Shown here one piece after another: positions 48,001-60,984 of a DNA stretch of 64,000 nucleotides. This DNA is from Sphagnum compactum (taxonomy: Eukaryota > Bryophyta > Sphagnopsida > Sphagnales), in NCBI GenBank assembly GCA_965153455.1, contig OZ234502.1:10075495-10139494 (forward strand). The letters run 5' to 3'. Each line of letters starts with the position of its first letter. Positions within the stretch are counted from its first letter, which is position 1. Both the position numbers and the translations under genes were made by a program. A model generated the notes under the pieces. It did no database searches. It saw only the letters and a program-made list of their open reading frames with translations, and had not been told where the DNA came from.

Positions 48001-48617
48001 ATGCTTATAAATTAGTATTTGTGAAACAAATCCATGGTTACAACAGTGCGGTTCTTCCTTTTTAAAAGAACCTCCAGTCTTTATTTTGACATTTTATATC
48101 TTGCAAAGGCTCTTTGGGTGTGGGTTTGAGCTTAATTTCTTCAATTTGTAAATCCTTTGGTTCTGGTTTTTGCCTTTTTTTTTTTTGTAATTCAAGAACC
48201 TTTAGGCTTGGCTCAAAACCTGGGTCCAATCTCATGTACACCTTACACATTTCCTAACGGTAGAGAGTGTTAAGGTGCATTCACACCTAATGTTAAGTAA
48301 GTGTTAAATGAAAATCTAGGTGACATTTTAGGTGGTACCCAATGTTAAATTGGTGATTGTTTAATATTAAGTGAATTTTAACTTAACATAAAATCTTTTT
48401 GATAAATAGGTTTAGGTTTTAAATGACTAGCTTGGTGTTAGGGGACTTAATATTGAAGTGCTTAACACCAAGTGTGAATGCACTTTTAGAGAGTATGTAT
48501 AGGTGTAGGGTAAAACATCATCCTAAGGGACTTAACAAGTGTGAGCCTCTTTGAAAATGAAAAGGGTGAGAGCATCTAAGGAGTCTCTTACCTTGCATAA
48601 AGTATTTTGCAAAAATA
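45001..48617. other. Intergenic, no gene recognised
   Basis: AT-rich DNA with short frames only. TACCAG/CTGGTA-rich degenerate blocks lie at about 45950-46150 and 46790-46850. Confidence 0.5.
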
Positions 48618-48884
48618 AATGACCCTCACCCACTTTACAAGATTAAAGAGTGCATCATACTATGCAAAGTCATGCCCATGTACATTCATGTGATTAAGCG
48701 ACTCCAAATGCAAAAGATTTTTTCCAAAATGATTATGTACAAAGTTTTATTAATGACCCTCACCCACTTTACAAGATTAAGAGTGCGTCGTACTATGCAA
48801 ACTCATGCCCATGTAGATTCATGTGATTAAGCTCACTCCAAATGCAAAAGATTTTTTCCAAAATGATTATGTACAAAGTTTTAT
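48618..48884. repeat. 134-bp tandem duplication
   Basis: AATGACCCTCACCCACTTTA occurs at 48618 and 48752, and GCAAAAGATTTTTTCCAAAA also occurs twice with the same spacing. Copies differ at a few sites only. Confidence 0.92.
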
Positions 48885-49203
48885 AACAAATTAAAACCTC
48901 GGACTGCAGAGACACAAAGTTCAACAATTAATTACAAATTAATATTTAAATATATAAGTTCAGCTCATTTGTCAACTTTTTTTTTTCAAAAATCCCTTTG
49001 TCCACCTAAAGAACTTGACTTTGTGTTCAACAATATTTTTTCATAGTTCCAGATCTAGAAAAGGGTTAGTTCCACAGTCTCGCTTGTGCTAATTCCAACA
49101 AAATAGCGCTAACTTGGTTCCAAGTCACAAGTACGTAAGCCTGAACCATGGTTTTAACAGAAATCCTCACAACATGGAGGTACCCTCCCTGGTGATTCTG
49201 CAA

Positions 49204-49500
49204 GTAGTTGTCATAAGGTTTGTTACATTCTCAACTCCATTGTTCAGCAGATAAATTAAGCGTGTCTCTTTGGAAGAAGAATGCACAACAGCACTGCATA
49301 ATCATCAGAAATTGGACCGTCTTTTTGATCTTCTGCTTTGTCTGTTCCAATTCTTGCCCATCTGGAAAAGGTGCCAATTCGAACCACTAATGTGCTTATC
49401 CCATGAACAATTTGTGAATTCAATTCATTTGTGGGTTGTGGTGTGCTACAGAAATGAAGACACCACCTCTACAAACCGATGTTGTGAGATTATCTGATGT
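49204..49500 (+). repeat. Dispersed repeat, copy B (partner 5831-6110)
   Basis: Same orientation and collinear with 5831-6110, sharing CTGCATAATCATCAGAAATT and a terminal GTGGTGTGCTACAG site. After that site the frames are also weakly alike (MKTPPLQT here against VNTLPPQV at 6 kb), so the homologous unit may extend to about 49500. Confidence 0.8.
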
Positions 49501-52044
49501 CCAATGTTAAAATTGGGGGTTCAGGGTTAAGTTTGTTGGAACCAGCACAAGAAGAACAAGACATTGGAACTAGTCTTTTACTAAATCCAGACCCAAATTT
49601 TAAACCATGAAAAAATACTTGTGAAAAGAGGAGCAAGTTCTTTTAAGTAGACAAGATTAGAAAAAAATTAAGTTGACCTTCAAGTAGACTCAACTTCAGA
49701 GTTAGATATTCACTTTTATTCATTGTTGAACCTATATAAAGCCTAATTTTATCTTATAAAAATTTCTATTTATACTATATCTAGCATAGGGGAGTGTAAT
49801 GTTTACATGGAACGGTTTTCAACAGTACAGATTTGAGATTCAACAATAAATGTTCAAATATGAAACAGTGTTCAGGGACAGAGCACTACCTGTAAGCAAT
49901 CTCCCAATTCCCAACTCAAATAAGCCTGTTGTAAAGAAAGACAACCATCTCATAGCACAGGAAAGGAACCATAAACCCTGCATCCCACACCCTTTGAATC
50001 CAATGAGAATGAACGAGCCCATGATTTAATGGGAAATCGTCAAAAAACTGAGATGGATGGGAGTTGTGACTTGTGACAGCTTAGAATAATTTATAAACTA
50101 TGAAATGGCATCACAAGGTCTGGCCACACAAAGGGTAATGAGAATGGGAGTCTCACAGACTAGAGTCCTTTCATGGCCAAAATCAGCTGCACTAGTTCCC
50201 AGTTCAAAGTTCATACCTGAGGACAGAAGAGGATGGGTTGCCAGGTATCAAGTATCAATCTAGGTTTTACCCTAGTACCAGGCTGGTCTGGTCTCTGGTC
50301 CCAGTGCCTTATCTCCACACCCCAATATTTGGGCAACACTGGTATAAGTCCAATATCTGAGAACTGAAGACCAAACCGATCTGGTCTTTGATACCAAGGT
50401 TGAGTACCATTGTTGCTGCCATGCATGAACACGTATACCAGACCAACACCAACACCGGTTGCAACTTACATATCCTTCAATTTCAAAATCTCTGTTTCAG
50501 GATTTTTGAGGAATACCTTTACATTTCCAAATGGGTGCCTTGTCACCTTTCATTGCCTTTGGTTCCTTGCCTTCTGCTTGGAATTGAAGTGATCCCACTT
50601 GCTGCAAGCATTGCACAAACAAAGGCTCCTTGTCTTCTGCTCAGAATTGATGTGATCCCACTTGCTGCAAGCATTTCACAAACTTTAGAGCATTAGGATA
50701 CAAAACCAGATCTACAAGCTGAGTCAACTATTCTCTTGTCCTTTGGACATATATCTGCAGTGGTTTCAACCTTGAGCTCTTTCCATACATTCTAGTATAC
50801 AGCATATGTAAAATACAGACATCACGTACCTGCATGATGCCTTGCAGCATGTAGAATCAGAAAAGTAGACAGAACTTACAAGGCATACATTCTTCATATG
50901 GACTCCAACAATTTCTCAATACTCAGGACTTCCAGCAACCAGAAAGGAAGTTGGAGATGACCCTATAATAAGAGAATAGATGTTTCAGATCTAATCGAAA
51001 GACTAGCAACCATCAGCAACCATGAAGGAGGAAACCCAACCCTAAAGAAAAGAGAACAAAATTGGATCACAAAACAGAATTGATGAGTGGTTTGAATGAC
51101 AGTGTCAGTCATTTGCATGTGAAGGGACCTTCAACAGCAACATGCATGGCATTAACTGCCTACCACAGCACACCCACTGACTTTATTCCTTACAAGGTCT
51201 ATAGAGCTTTATAATCTGCTGCAAAAACAAGTTAATGGAAGACCCTGAAATCTGAAACCACAGCTAAAGAATCAACAAAATGAGCAAGAGAAACAGGAAA
51301 TGATAGAAATGTTACAAATGCTATGGTGTGATGCAACATTACAGATGACAACTGAAGGCACAGGGTGGGTCCAACAGTCCCATTGGGCATGTCCAGATAA
51401 AAAGAGATGGTCAGCAAAAGCCAGCTCTAGCTGGCTCCAGAGTGTCATTTGTACATTGATCAGTTTTACACCATCAAGATGACTACTCTTGACAAAAAAA
51501 ACAGAGTTGCTTTACATTTGCATGTCCTAGCAGGGCAGGCAGGGCATGACTGGACTTCATTAGAAACTAGCATTCAGCTGAATTTTCACTCAGACACATG
51601 ACCTGCTAAGAGTGAATAAGGTTAACAAACTTCACTCAACTCTGGGCCATCTTACAACAGGCAAACAGCATAATGCTGTGTGCCCACAACCTGTGCTGAA
51701 AGCCTACACCTGGACCACTAGCAAAATTTACTCCTAAGAATGCCCAGGGACTGCTACCTCACTGAAAAACTGCAAGATATCTGCGTGACTGTTCTCAATG
51801 CATAGCTCTCGACATCTGAGCATCAATGCACTCAGTGCCTCCTCAAAAAGGGCATGTGTTGCACCAGGAATGTCTTGAAAATGCTGCTGATTGTGATACC
51901 TGCATCTACAGACTCCACACTCACCCCAAAGACCATCCATAATGTGATCCCATTAGGATCTGCCAGTCATCTGCCAGCTGCTGGACATCAACCTTCAATC
52001 CTTGTTCCCAAGTACATAAGTTGCACACTAACAATTAGGTTTGA
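49501..52044. other. Intergenic and 3' flank of the CIP7-like gene
   Basis: No gene recognised. A 62-bp direct duplication at about 50566-50690 shares GATCCCACTTGCTGCAAGCA. A TACCAG/CTGGTC-rich block lies at 50240-50460. The 3' untranslated region and polyadenylation site of the CIP7-like gene must lie just below 52045, but no single signal was decisive. Confidence 0.5.
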
Positions 52045-55000
52045 TCACTTGGACTTGCCACGAAATGAAGATAATGAGAAGAAGGATCGAGGTGCTGCAA
52101 TCAATGAACAAAGAACACTGAGATCGTGTGAGTGACCCAGTGCACCAAATAGCAAAGTTTTATCCTTTTTCCCAACCTGGTTAATCACATGCAAAATGGC
52201 AGAGCAATCCAAATAATCAAGGAAAGATTCAGCCAAAAATGGAGGAAGACTGCAGTGAAACTACCTTTCAGCCTGCTGCCTCCACTCAAATGGTCTTCCC
52301 GCAATTTGAAGTTGGGAGGTGGGGTGGGGATTGAGGATCTCACAAATGGTACTGCATCCAGCCAAGAATGTGTGTTAGACAATGGATGAATCTGCTCAAA
52401 TAACCCTCTTTCTCTGTGAACGTTTCCATGTGGACCCTAAACCTATAAGTTTTGTGAACAAACCAAGGAACACAAACAAAAGGATAGGAGACTGGACTGG
52501 ACAGCACTTGTAATGTCCACATACTTGAGTTTATTTTGCTTTCACTTCCAGCAACTGTTGGGGAATCCTCTGGAATTGCAGGAGTGCACAGTGAGCTAGA
52601 ATTCTCTGCTGGTACTCGGGATGCACTGCTTTTGACCCCTATGTGGGTCGCATGTGAATCCTCTGACCAGACACCCCTCTCACTTGAGACAACACCTGCA
52701 TCCTCATCAGCTTCAGATGGACTGGAGATGGAGGGCCACTCAGTGGCTGTTGATGCAGATGTCTTCTTTCGACCAAACTTCAGCAGTCTCTTGAGGCCTC
52801 TTGGAGACTCTTTCATGGTGATGGGAGGTGCTGAGACCTGAGAAGTTGCCCACTTCTTGCGTAAACAATTTGTGTTGGTCTGTACTGTATCTGGGGAATG
52901 TGACTGTTGGATCTGTGGATATGATTGTGATGCAGGGCTGCCAGACGGGGATCTAGAAGCAATGGCAATAGGCGTGTCATCAATGGAAAAGGAATCTAAC
53001 ACCACAGCAGATGGTACCTCGATGCTCAGATGCTGTAAAGAGGCATCTCTGTCTGGTGATGATAAAATGAGTATCTGTGGTGCCATGAAGGGCTCTACTT
53101 GGGGCAAGGATACAGATATGGACAGGTCACATGGCATGGGTTGCAAGTTGGAGGGTTGGATGTCCATAGTTGGAGCAACACTTTCAGAGTTCACCAATTC
53201 TGAAGGTTCTGAAGCCTCACAGATTGGAAGATCAGCAACTGACATTGTCACACTGGTAGAAACATGTTGGTCTTCCTCCATGTCACCTGCTCCAGTATGG
53301 TCATGAGGGACTTGCACAAGTCCAGTGGCCTGTCCTACTTCCCTTACCTCCTCTGTCTCCTCTACTGCTGCAAACACCTCCTGAGGATCTAGATTCGGAA
53401 CAGTGGCACATGCCTGAGTGGTACCTGCACCTATTGATGAAGGTTCGCATGTGGGCCCCAAGACCAGTCCAGTTCCTGCACTATAATCAACCTCATCTGC
53501 TGCTGTGAGTGTTGATAAAACAGTCTCTGCGGGCTTCAATGTTTCAGGCTCCACTGCTGGTAGCTCTGCAGTAGCACTTGGCAATGGCAATGATGTTGTG
53601 GGGCATTCCTCATCAGGACTCTTCTCAACTACATCTGGTACAGAAGCCACTTTGGACCTTCGAATCTTTGCTGCATCTCCAGGTCCGATTCCTCTGCCTT
53701 TACGAAGGAAGGGCTTGGAATCAGATGCTGGTGCACCAGTTAGAGAGAGGCGTTTATTGACCTTGTTTGCTGGCTTCTGGTCAATGGCTGGAGTTTTGGA
53801 CACTTTGAGAGGTGTGGAAGCGGGACCCTCCTTAGGAGACTCACTAACCACTCCAATGCTCTTCCTGGTACTTGTGTGTCTCTTCTTGTCATCAGTTGTG
53901 GATGCTCGGACTGTTGGCCTACTACCATTGGCTTCTAAGGGAACAGTTGAGGAGCGGATGACAGTGTTGCTTATCTTATTATTACCTGGAAGAGCTCGAT
54001 CAGTATAGGTGCTAGTGCGGACCAATGATGGCTTTTTGTTTTCCTTCCTGAGTTCCGCCAGGGAAGGCACAGAGCGGCTGAGAGGATTCTCCGATGTGTT
54101 GGGTTGTTTCGTGCTCTGAGGCCGTCTTTGACTGGTACGGGTCATCTTTGGTGCAGATGAAGGTGATGGGGAGGCAACAGTGCTGCGGATGGTCCCATTG
54201 GCACCTTTCTTGGGGGGTGATTGTTTGCCCAGTGTGCTGGACTTGGAGAGAGCTGCAGATACCGGTGCCAGTGCCAGCGGTGCCAGTAATGGTGGGGTTG
54301 TAAGAGGATGTTTTGAAGAGCTGCGTGGTGTGGATCCTGCAGATACTGAGTCCACAGGTGTGGGGCTGCTGCGTGCAGTAATTCTTTTTTGTCTCTGTAC
54401 ACTCAACTCCTCGACTCGTTTCACCTCTTCTTCATCCTAGGAATGAGCAATATAAGGCACAGTAACAGTGAGACACATGTCAAAGACTGCACATCCTTAC
54501 AACACAGGTGTTATACAGCCATAAGTATGCAATCCATACACCATAAAGACAGGGGCACATTGCCAAAGCAAAACAGTAGCCTGTGTAGCAACCAAGTAAC
54601 AACAGATCAAAGGGCATCTGCCATATACCTTCTGACTCTTGCTTTTGATGAGCACATCACCCTTCTCAGTACCAAAGACTGCATATTTCTCTGACAGCCT
54701 GCCACTCCGAGCAGCCATCTCTGCTTTCCGCCTTTCTAAGATCTCCTGCATTGACTTGAGCTTTGCTTCTCTCTCTGCCTTTTTGGAACCCAATTCTTCT
54801 CTTAGTTTGGCATCCCTCTTTTCCCGATACTGCTCATAAAACCTTCCTTTGGATTCTTTCGGAGACATGGACTGAAATTCTTTTGCAGAATTTTGATCTT
54901 CAGACTCACCACCAGGTTGTATTCCATACTCTGTTGGAGCATTCCAGCCCCATGACTCTCTCCCTGTGTTTTGATCAGGTGAAGGTAACGAACCACCGGT

Positions 55001-58000
55001 AGAACGGTCTTGAAAGGTGCTAGGCAACTCATGCTCTTTCTGGTCACTTGTCCTCCCTGAGTTCAAACCAAGAGCACCTGGAAACACAAGAAAAAAATCA
55101 TCTGATGTTAGACTCTTTGAATTTTAAGAGGCATGTGAGAACGCAGCAATTGTCAATTCCTGATCTTGGCTTTCTGCAGTAGGTTTGCTGTACAACTGCT
55201 TGTCCTGCTTGTTCTGGGACTATGACGGAAAAGCATGAGAATAGATATATACCTATGAGATTGCAGAGAAAACTCCACCACAACACTTTGAAGTTACCAT
55301 CATCTCAGTTCCAGCCAAACCCAAACAAACATGACAAGAATGAGTGTCATCATAACCTTGTGTGTCACTCACAGTTATCAGACCATCACTTTTCTTCATA
55401 CTTAGAAGAAAAGAGAACATATTGTATCAACGTATATTCTGGCTGACAACAACTGGTTAAGAAATAGAGGCAACCTTTTGGATCTTGGATTATTACTAAA
55501 TCCACAAAACCTTGTGAAAACAGACTTCTCTTTAAGAGATGAGTAAGTACTTCCTGAGTAGTCTTTTGATCACCAATGTTTACAAGGATCTTCCTGAATC
55601 TTGACCCTTGTAAGTGGTCTCAAAAAGGCCAATAGCATCACTACACCAAGTCACACCAGCTTACCTTGCTTTGGTAGGGAATCATCCTCGTACTCTGGTG
55701 CTGAATCTGACTCATCAGTCTCAGCCAAACTTTCACTCGATTCTGATTCCTTTGCATGGATCCTCTCTAAGTTTGGAGTTGAGTTAAGATAGTTGATATG
55801 CTTCATCATCACTCCTGATCGCCGCAAACTTGGGTGGGCAACTTGCACTCGGCGTATTGGTGATGGTGACCTTCGTCTTGGTGATGTTGCCCTCCTTGGC
55901 AAACGCCGACTGGGAACTTGCTCAATAAACTTTTGTGCCTCTTGTTCTACACCTGACTGGCTGTCATGATCTGTCAGCAAGCCAGAATGGACTACATGAT
56001 TAACAGCCAAAGCAGAGGATGCTGCACCAGTGTTACCTGCAGCTTTCTGTTCCTGCTGGCCAAAGGGTGGCAATGAGTGCTGATTACTTTGACTCTGTCC
56101 AGTTTGAGACACCACCTGTGCATGACCAGTACCTGGTCCCCTGTCCTGAACGTGGGGAGAACCATGCCCAGCACCCACACCATAGCTTACAGAGGGCTGC
56201 CAGTGCTCTTCTTGCAGTGTTGCCCAGCTTGGAAGGCCCTCGGAATACTTTGGTAAGAGACTGCCATTACCATCTGGATACCCACCTTGCTTAGTATCCT
56301 GGACAGTTTGGCTATTTGTTGCCATTGTGTGAGTCGTGCAGGTGACAAAATCACCATCATTGTTGCGCTCAAATGCAATAGGACCACCTGTAGACTGGAG
56401 GCCCAAATGGTCTTGTTTTGCCAAGAAGTGTGGGGGAGGAGGCCCCCAAACACGGCGTGGTCTGTGGCTCAGCACACCATGTCTAGCTGCATCTAAATTT
56501 GTCCCAGGCTCACTGGTATGGTCTGCAGCATACCTGGTAGCAAGGGCATGCGAAGATTGCAACGGTGGCCACCCAGACCCGCTATTAGAAATCAATGAGC
56601 TATCCTCTGTATAGGCTCTGCCAGCAAATTCCTGACCATGAGCCACATAATCTCCAACAGCTTGGATACATCTGTGTGATCTGTACTCTCCATTGACATC
56701 CCTGACTTTAGTGGGACTCATAGCAGAATTGGGAACATCACTGTGACCCTGCTTATGATGCATGTCCAAGCTAGAAAACCCCCTTGTTGACTCACCATGG
56801 TGTGTCCTGTGAGATCTGACACTGACCATGTCTCCAACTTCATCAACTTGCAAGTTGCCAACAGTGCTCTGCACATCTGACCACATGTCTGCCTCTCTGT
56901 ACCTGATATCAGAACTTGCTAACATATGGTGTGGACCAGTAGCCTCAGGGCCAGCAAACTCCATCTCATCTATCCACAGCCCTGCTTCCTTACTTTTCTT
57001 GCAAATGGCCATGTACTTGACACATGCATCCCTGTTCCCAAAAGACCCAACAAAAACTTGCTGAAATTATCTCTTTAATAATGTCACTTTGCTCCATATA
57101 CTATTGAGATCTGGAGAGAAAAAATTCCTCTGCCCATTATCCGCTTGCAAATTCCTGGCAACTGACACAAAGTCTCTTCTGGCAACCACAAACATATAGA
57201 CATAGTCTGGTGCATGATCTCTTGAGAATTGAAACCTCAGAGACTTGTCACACTAGGCTCTCAACAAAGAAATATGGATGTATTAACAGCAGAACTCATA
57301 CCGCAAGCGGGTTGCACCAAAGCAGTCACAGAACACTAACAGACGCTCCATGTGTTGCATGTCAAAACCTGCTGCTGATGCACGAGCAAAGGCCAATCCC
57401 TGCTCCTTCTGCAGCAACATTTTCCTTGCATCCATGGCACGTAACAAACGCCTTCTACACACCCATTGATCATGGTAGAAAAACCTCCACATTGAGAACT
57501 GACCTGACAGAAATGCCCTGAATTACAGGAAGTATTTTTCCTAACACCACATTTTTATTTCACAAGGACAAAAAGATGAAGACAACAAAGCACTTGACCC
57601 AAGGTCAGCTACATATGGTTACACAAAGCACTCATAAAGCAATGTCTGGCTAGCCTTCAGCATCATCCACTCAGAAAGTGCTCATTAAGTCACTTACTTA
57701 GAAGAATCATCGGTTATAGGGTTGTCACCACCATCAAGTGAGTTCCGTGTCACCTACATCAAGAAATACAACCATCCCATAGACTACAAAGTTTAGCATG
57801 TATGGAAAAAAGAAGAAAAGCAATGAGGGGTAACAAAATCTGTGTCTTGCTTGAAATTTGAAAATGTGCATCTATCTACTGGCAAGCAGACCAACTGTGC
57901 AAGTTACAATCATGGGGCCAGAAGAAACCTTTGACATTGGTGCAGGCTTTTCTGAATTCAGTGATAACAATATTCTGCTTGCTGCATCCACACACAATGG

Positions 58001-60227
58001 TTTAAGGTTCTCTGTGATTGTACCACAACTGTAAGCTCAACATTTTGTGAATATCTATGTGATTGCAGAGAGTGCCCCACAATAAAAATTTGGCATGGCC
58101 ATTTGATCAGTTCCAGCCAAACCAAAAGAAACATGACAACAATGAGTGCAGTCATAATCTTGAGTGTCACTCATAAAGTAGCAGACCATCAAACTTCATC
58201 ATGAATAGCAGTGACTAGCTGCCATTACTCCCCACTGAAATCATCATCATCAGCTCCCAATTGTAAGTGTACAATAATCTGCTAAAAATTTCAGGGAAAA
58301 ATAATCAACAAAAAACTGTATGTCCTGAGTTTCTGTTGCATTTCCAGGAGCAATGCAAAGACTCAGTCGGGATGTCAGCTAGCTGTCAAGAGTTGTGAAG
58401 AGCTTGGCAAGTAAAAAGCTACATGAGTATTTGCTCCAATTGTGTTGCCCAGTATCAGTCAATGACAAGTTGCTCCAAAAGCTGGCTCTCAGTCCCAAAG
58501 GTTACAGCTATTTGCTCCTCCTCAACAGGAGTGGGTGCAAATGTGCAAACCTCAACAGGGGTACACTCACAGAAACAACCCACTAAGCTTCTGTGATCCA
58601 AGCAAGCAAAAGTTGTTGATGGCAGTTGGTGATACCTGCTGATTGAGCTGAAGGTGCAGAGTTAGAGAATGACCTGTCCACCTAGAAACACATATCACCA
58701 AACACACACACACTTCAAGAACTCATGCTCTTCCAATATATATCAGCAGCAAGATACAAAGACAATATATAATAAGCTTCAGTGCATGCATGCACCTTGA
58801 GGAATGATAAGGAGCTATCCTGCTTCATTGCTGACAACAAGGTCCTTTACCTGTGAGGATTCGTTGGCCTGCATACTAATAGTTTCCTCCAGTTGTGTGA
58901 GTTCAGTTTCCACAGTACTGACATGTTCAAGCACCTCTGGTGTGCTTACAAATCGTACAAACCTATGAACCAACAATCATCCCCCAACATCAGGTGTCTC
59001 CAGTTTACATATTTGTTGTAATCTCAGATAAACACACAGATTTGCATCCAGTGAGAACTGGGTCCTTGGTGTTCGAATCTATGAGTGCACTGTAGAGGCA
59101 CATCTAGATGATGACCCAAAACATTTTTGAAAACCATTCAACACAAATTGGAGTCTAGGGGTGTTTGTTTGTTTCCAGACCTTTCGATCGTTCCTTTTGT
59201 AAACCATGCTGCTTTCTGCGAAGAAGCTCCTCCTCGATCTCCTGCATAACCCGGTGGTGGCTGCAATTTTATACAATCTGCACCTTTCAAAATCTGCTCC
59301 TCTGCAGCTTTCAAATGGCTGAGGAACGGCTTCAATAACCCAGAGGCTAGTTTCTCTGTCTCTTTTCCTCGTGCCACTAAGAGCTCACACCTGATTCCAC
59401 AAAGAAACCAAAACTGTCAGTGAGCCACCAGGTAGGTCAATCAATCCATCCCAGCAGCAGCTGCTGCTGCTGCAATTCCTACACTCTTAGTAACCATCCA
59501 GCAAACACCCATGATAAGGCCTATGCCCCACACATTACTCAAAGCTTCGCATCACTAGTACTGTCGCTGGGTTCCAAGAGAGGCTCAAAACTCTGCAACA
59601 TCCGCGCCCCTCCTCCCCATTTCTCAATGGAAAACTATAGACACAAATTCCAACCAAGAATGCATGCAGGAAAGAAGATCACGGCCACTAGATCTCTCTT
59701 CCTCGTTATGCCAATCACATAATCCACGACATTCACTCATTGTCGCACGAATTTCGAACAGATCTACTAGTGCTGAACACCCAAGTGCTCATCATCATCA
59801 TAAGTCTAAGAGTAGTAGCACTGCTAGAGGTTTACATTTTGTCCGAGATGAGACAAAAAGAAAGGAGGAGTACGCGTTTGTGGGTCATCATCAAAATGCG
59901 GCAAGACCCATCTGAAAGCTAAAAACAAACAGATAGAAAACTCAAAGTTACCGTTCTTTCTTTCCTCGGAAACTAAACCCATCACCCTAGAGGCGAGAAG
60001 ATCGAAGACTTTCCTTATAGGTATTTCCCTACATTTCTTTCTTTTCGTTTTTTGCCTTCTTCTTCTACTACTACTACTACTGTTGCTACTACCAATGTGT
60101 GTGGAAACAACCGCATCAGCTGCTGCTTCTGCGCATAGTGCTAACCAATAACAAACCCCACCCACCTGGTCCTCGCGGGTGGCGTGAGCTGAAAAATGAC
60201 GAAGTCGAGAGCCACATCCGGCTTCAT
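52045..60227 (-). CDS. COP1-interacting protein 7 (CIP7)-like protein, 1,456 aa, nine exons
   Basis: Minus-strand exons: 60227-60166, 59390-59181, 58962-58851, 57753-57698, 57454-57302, 57031-55665, 55077-54629, 54436-52525, 52094-52045. All introns are GT-AG, phases agree throughout, and the total is 4,371 bp. The N-terminal ~200 residues hold the family signature: [60 protein letters not shown], then [20 protein letters not shown] and [15 protein letters not shown] long disordered serine-rich middle follows, then a charged coiled coil (about 730-785: [18 protein letters not shown]), a low-complexity region, [13 protein letters not shown] (about 1355) and the conserved end [15 protein letters not shown]. 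Arabidopsis CIP7 is a nuclear protein bound by the COP1 E3 ligase and promotes light-induced genes; its molecular activity is unclear. This protein is longer than Arabidopsis CIP7. No disablement seen. Confidence 0.92.
58636..58681 (-). other. Candidate frame-breaking cassette exon in CIP7-like intron 3
   Basis: A 46-bp segment is bounded by TTTCTAG and CAG|GTATCA and reads [15 protein letters not shown] in phase. Being 46 bp, its inclusion shifts the frame and brings a TGA within seven codons of the next exon. I therefore left it out of the main transcript. Confidence 0.3.
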
Positions 60228-60900
60228 CTTCACTCCCCACGACTATCACTACTCCTGATCCTCAAGTCCCCCGCCCACCCCTTCCCCTTTGCTACACAAG
60301 ATTCCGCCGTGTTATTCTGCTCCTCTCCTCCTCCTCCACCCCACACCGAGCTACTACCTCACTAGTGCCTACGCTAACCACCTCGAATCTCCCAACACCT
60401 TCTCCTCCACAGTGTCCCTCTCGTCGTCGTCGACCTCCTGCTCTATTCAACAACCCTTGGCCACCACCCGTTTCCGTCAAACCTACCTGCAGATGCACAG
60501 CTGCAACGGATACCCGAGTGCAGATGTGCACGCAGCAGTCCCCACAGCACAAGATAAAACAACAATAGCAGCAGCAGGAGGAAGCTTGAAGATAGTAGCA
60601 GTAACAATAGAAGAAAGAGGAGAAGAAGAAGAAGAAGAAGGGCCTAAAGACTGCGTTGCGAGAGGAGCGAGGAGCATGTTGTGTGCGCGCGAGAGGAGCG
60701 GCCTGGGCTGCGTCTTTGCTTGCGTGCGCTAGAGTGCTCAACGAACGCCGGCGTACCGCGCCAAAAAAACAATACCAATTACTCTCGCACAGAATATAGC
60801 AAAAGCACGAAATGGTGCAGCAATTTTTCACTCTCACACAAAGGAAATAATGAAAACCATTACAGCCCCACTCCCCCTCCTCCCCCCCCCCCCAAAAAAA
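60228..60900 (-). promoter_or_regulatory. Probable promoter and 5' leader of the CIP7-like gene
   Basis: On the minus strand the 670 bp before the ATG are unusually CpG-rich (60660-60780 contains GCGCGCGAGAGG and GCGCCAAAA-type words) and hold a (CTT)n/TCTTCTTC run (about 60610-60645 as GAAGAA on plus), common in plant 5' leaders. A weak TATA-like word (CTATATTC) lies at about 60793-60800. The open frames of about 60-200 codons here are by-products of composition. Confidence 0.4.
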
Positions 60901-60984
60901 ACAACACACACTCAATTTTGCAAACTCCTCACTTGCTCAGTGACTTGGGTTTCTTTCACAAAGCCCATCTTTCATTCATAAGAG

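Noticed and set aside
52340-54424. Single 694-codon ORF taken as a whole protein
   Set aside because: It is mostly one exon of the CIP7-like gene plus read-through into the last intron; the conserved family C-terminus lies in a separate exon at 52094-52045.
60292-60915. 207-codon minus-strand ORF and overlapping plus-strand ORFs
   Set aside because: Low-complexity composition in the promoter/leader of the CIP7-like gene (CT-rich and CGC-rich runs); cysteine and phenylalanine runs come from simple sequence.
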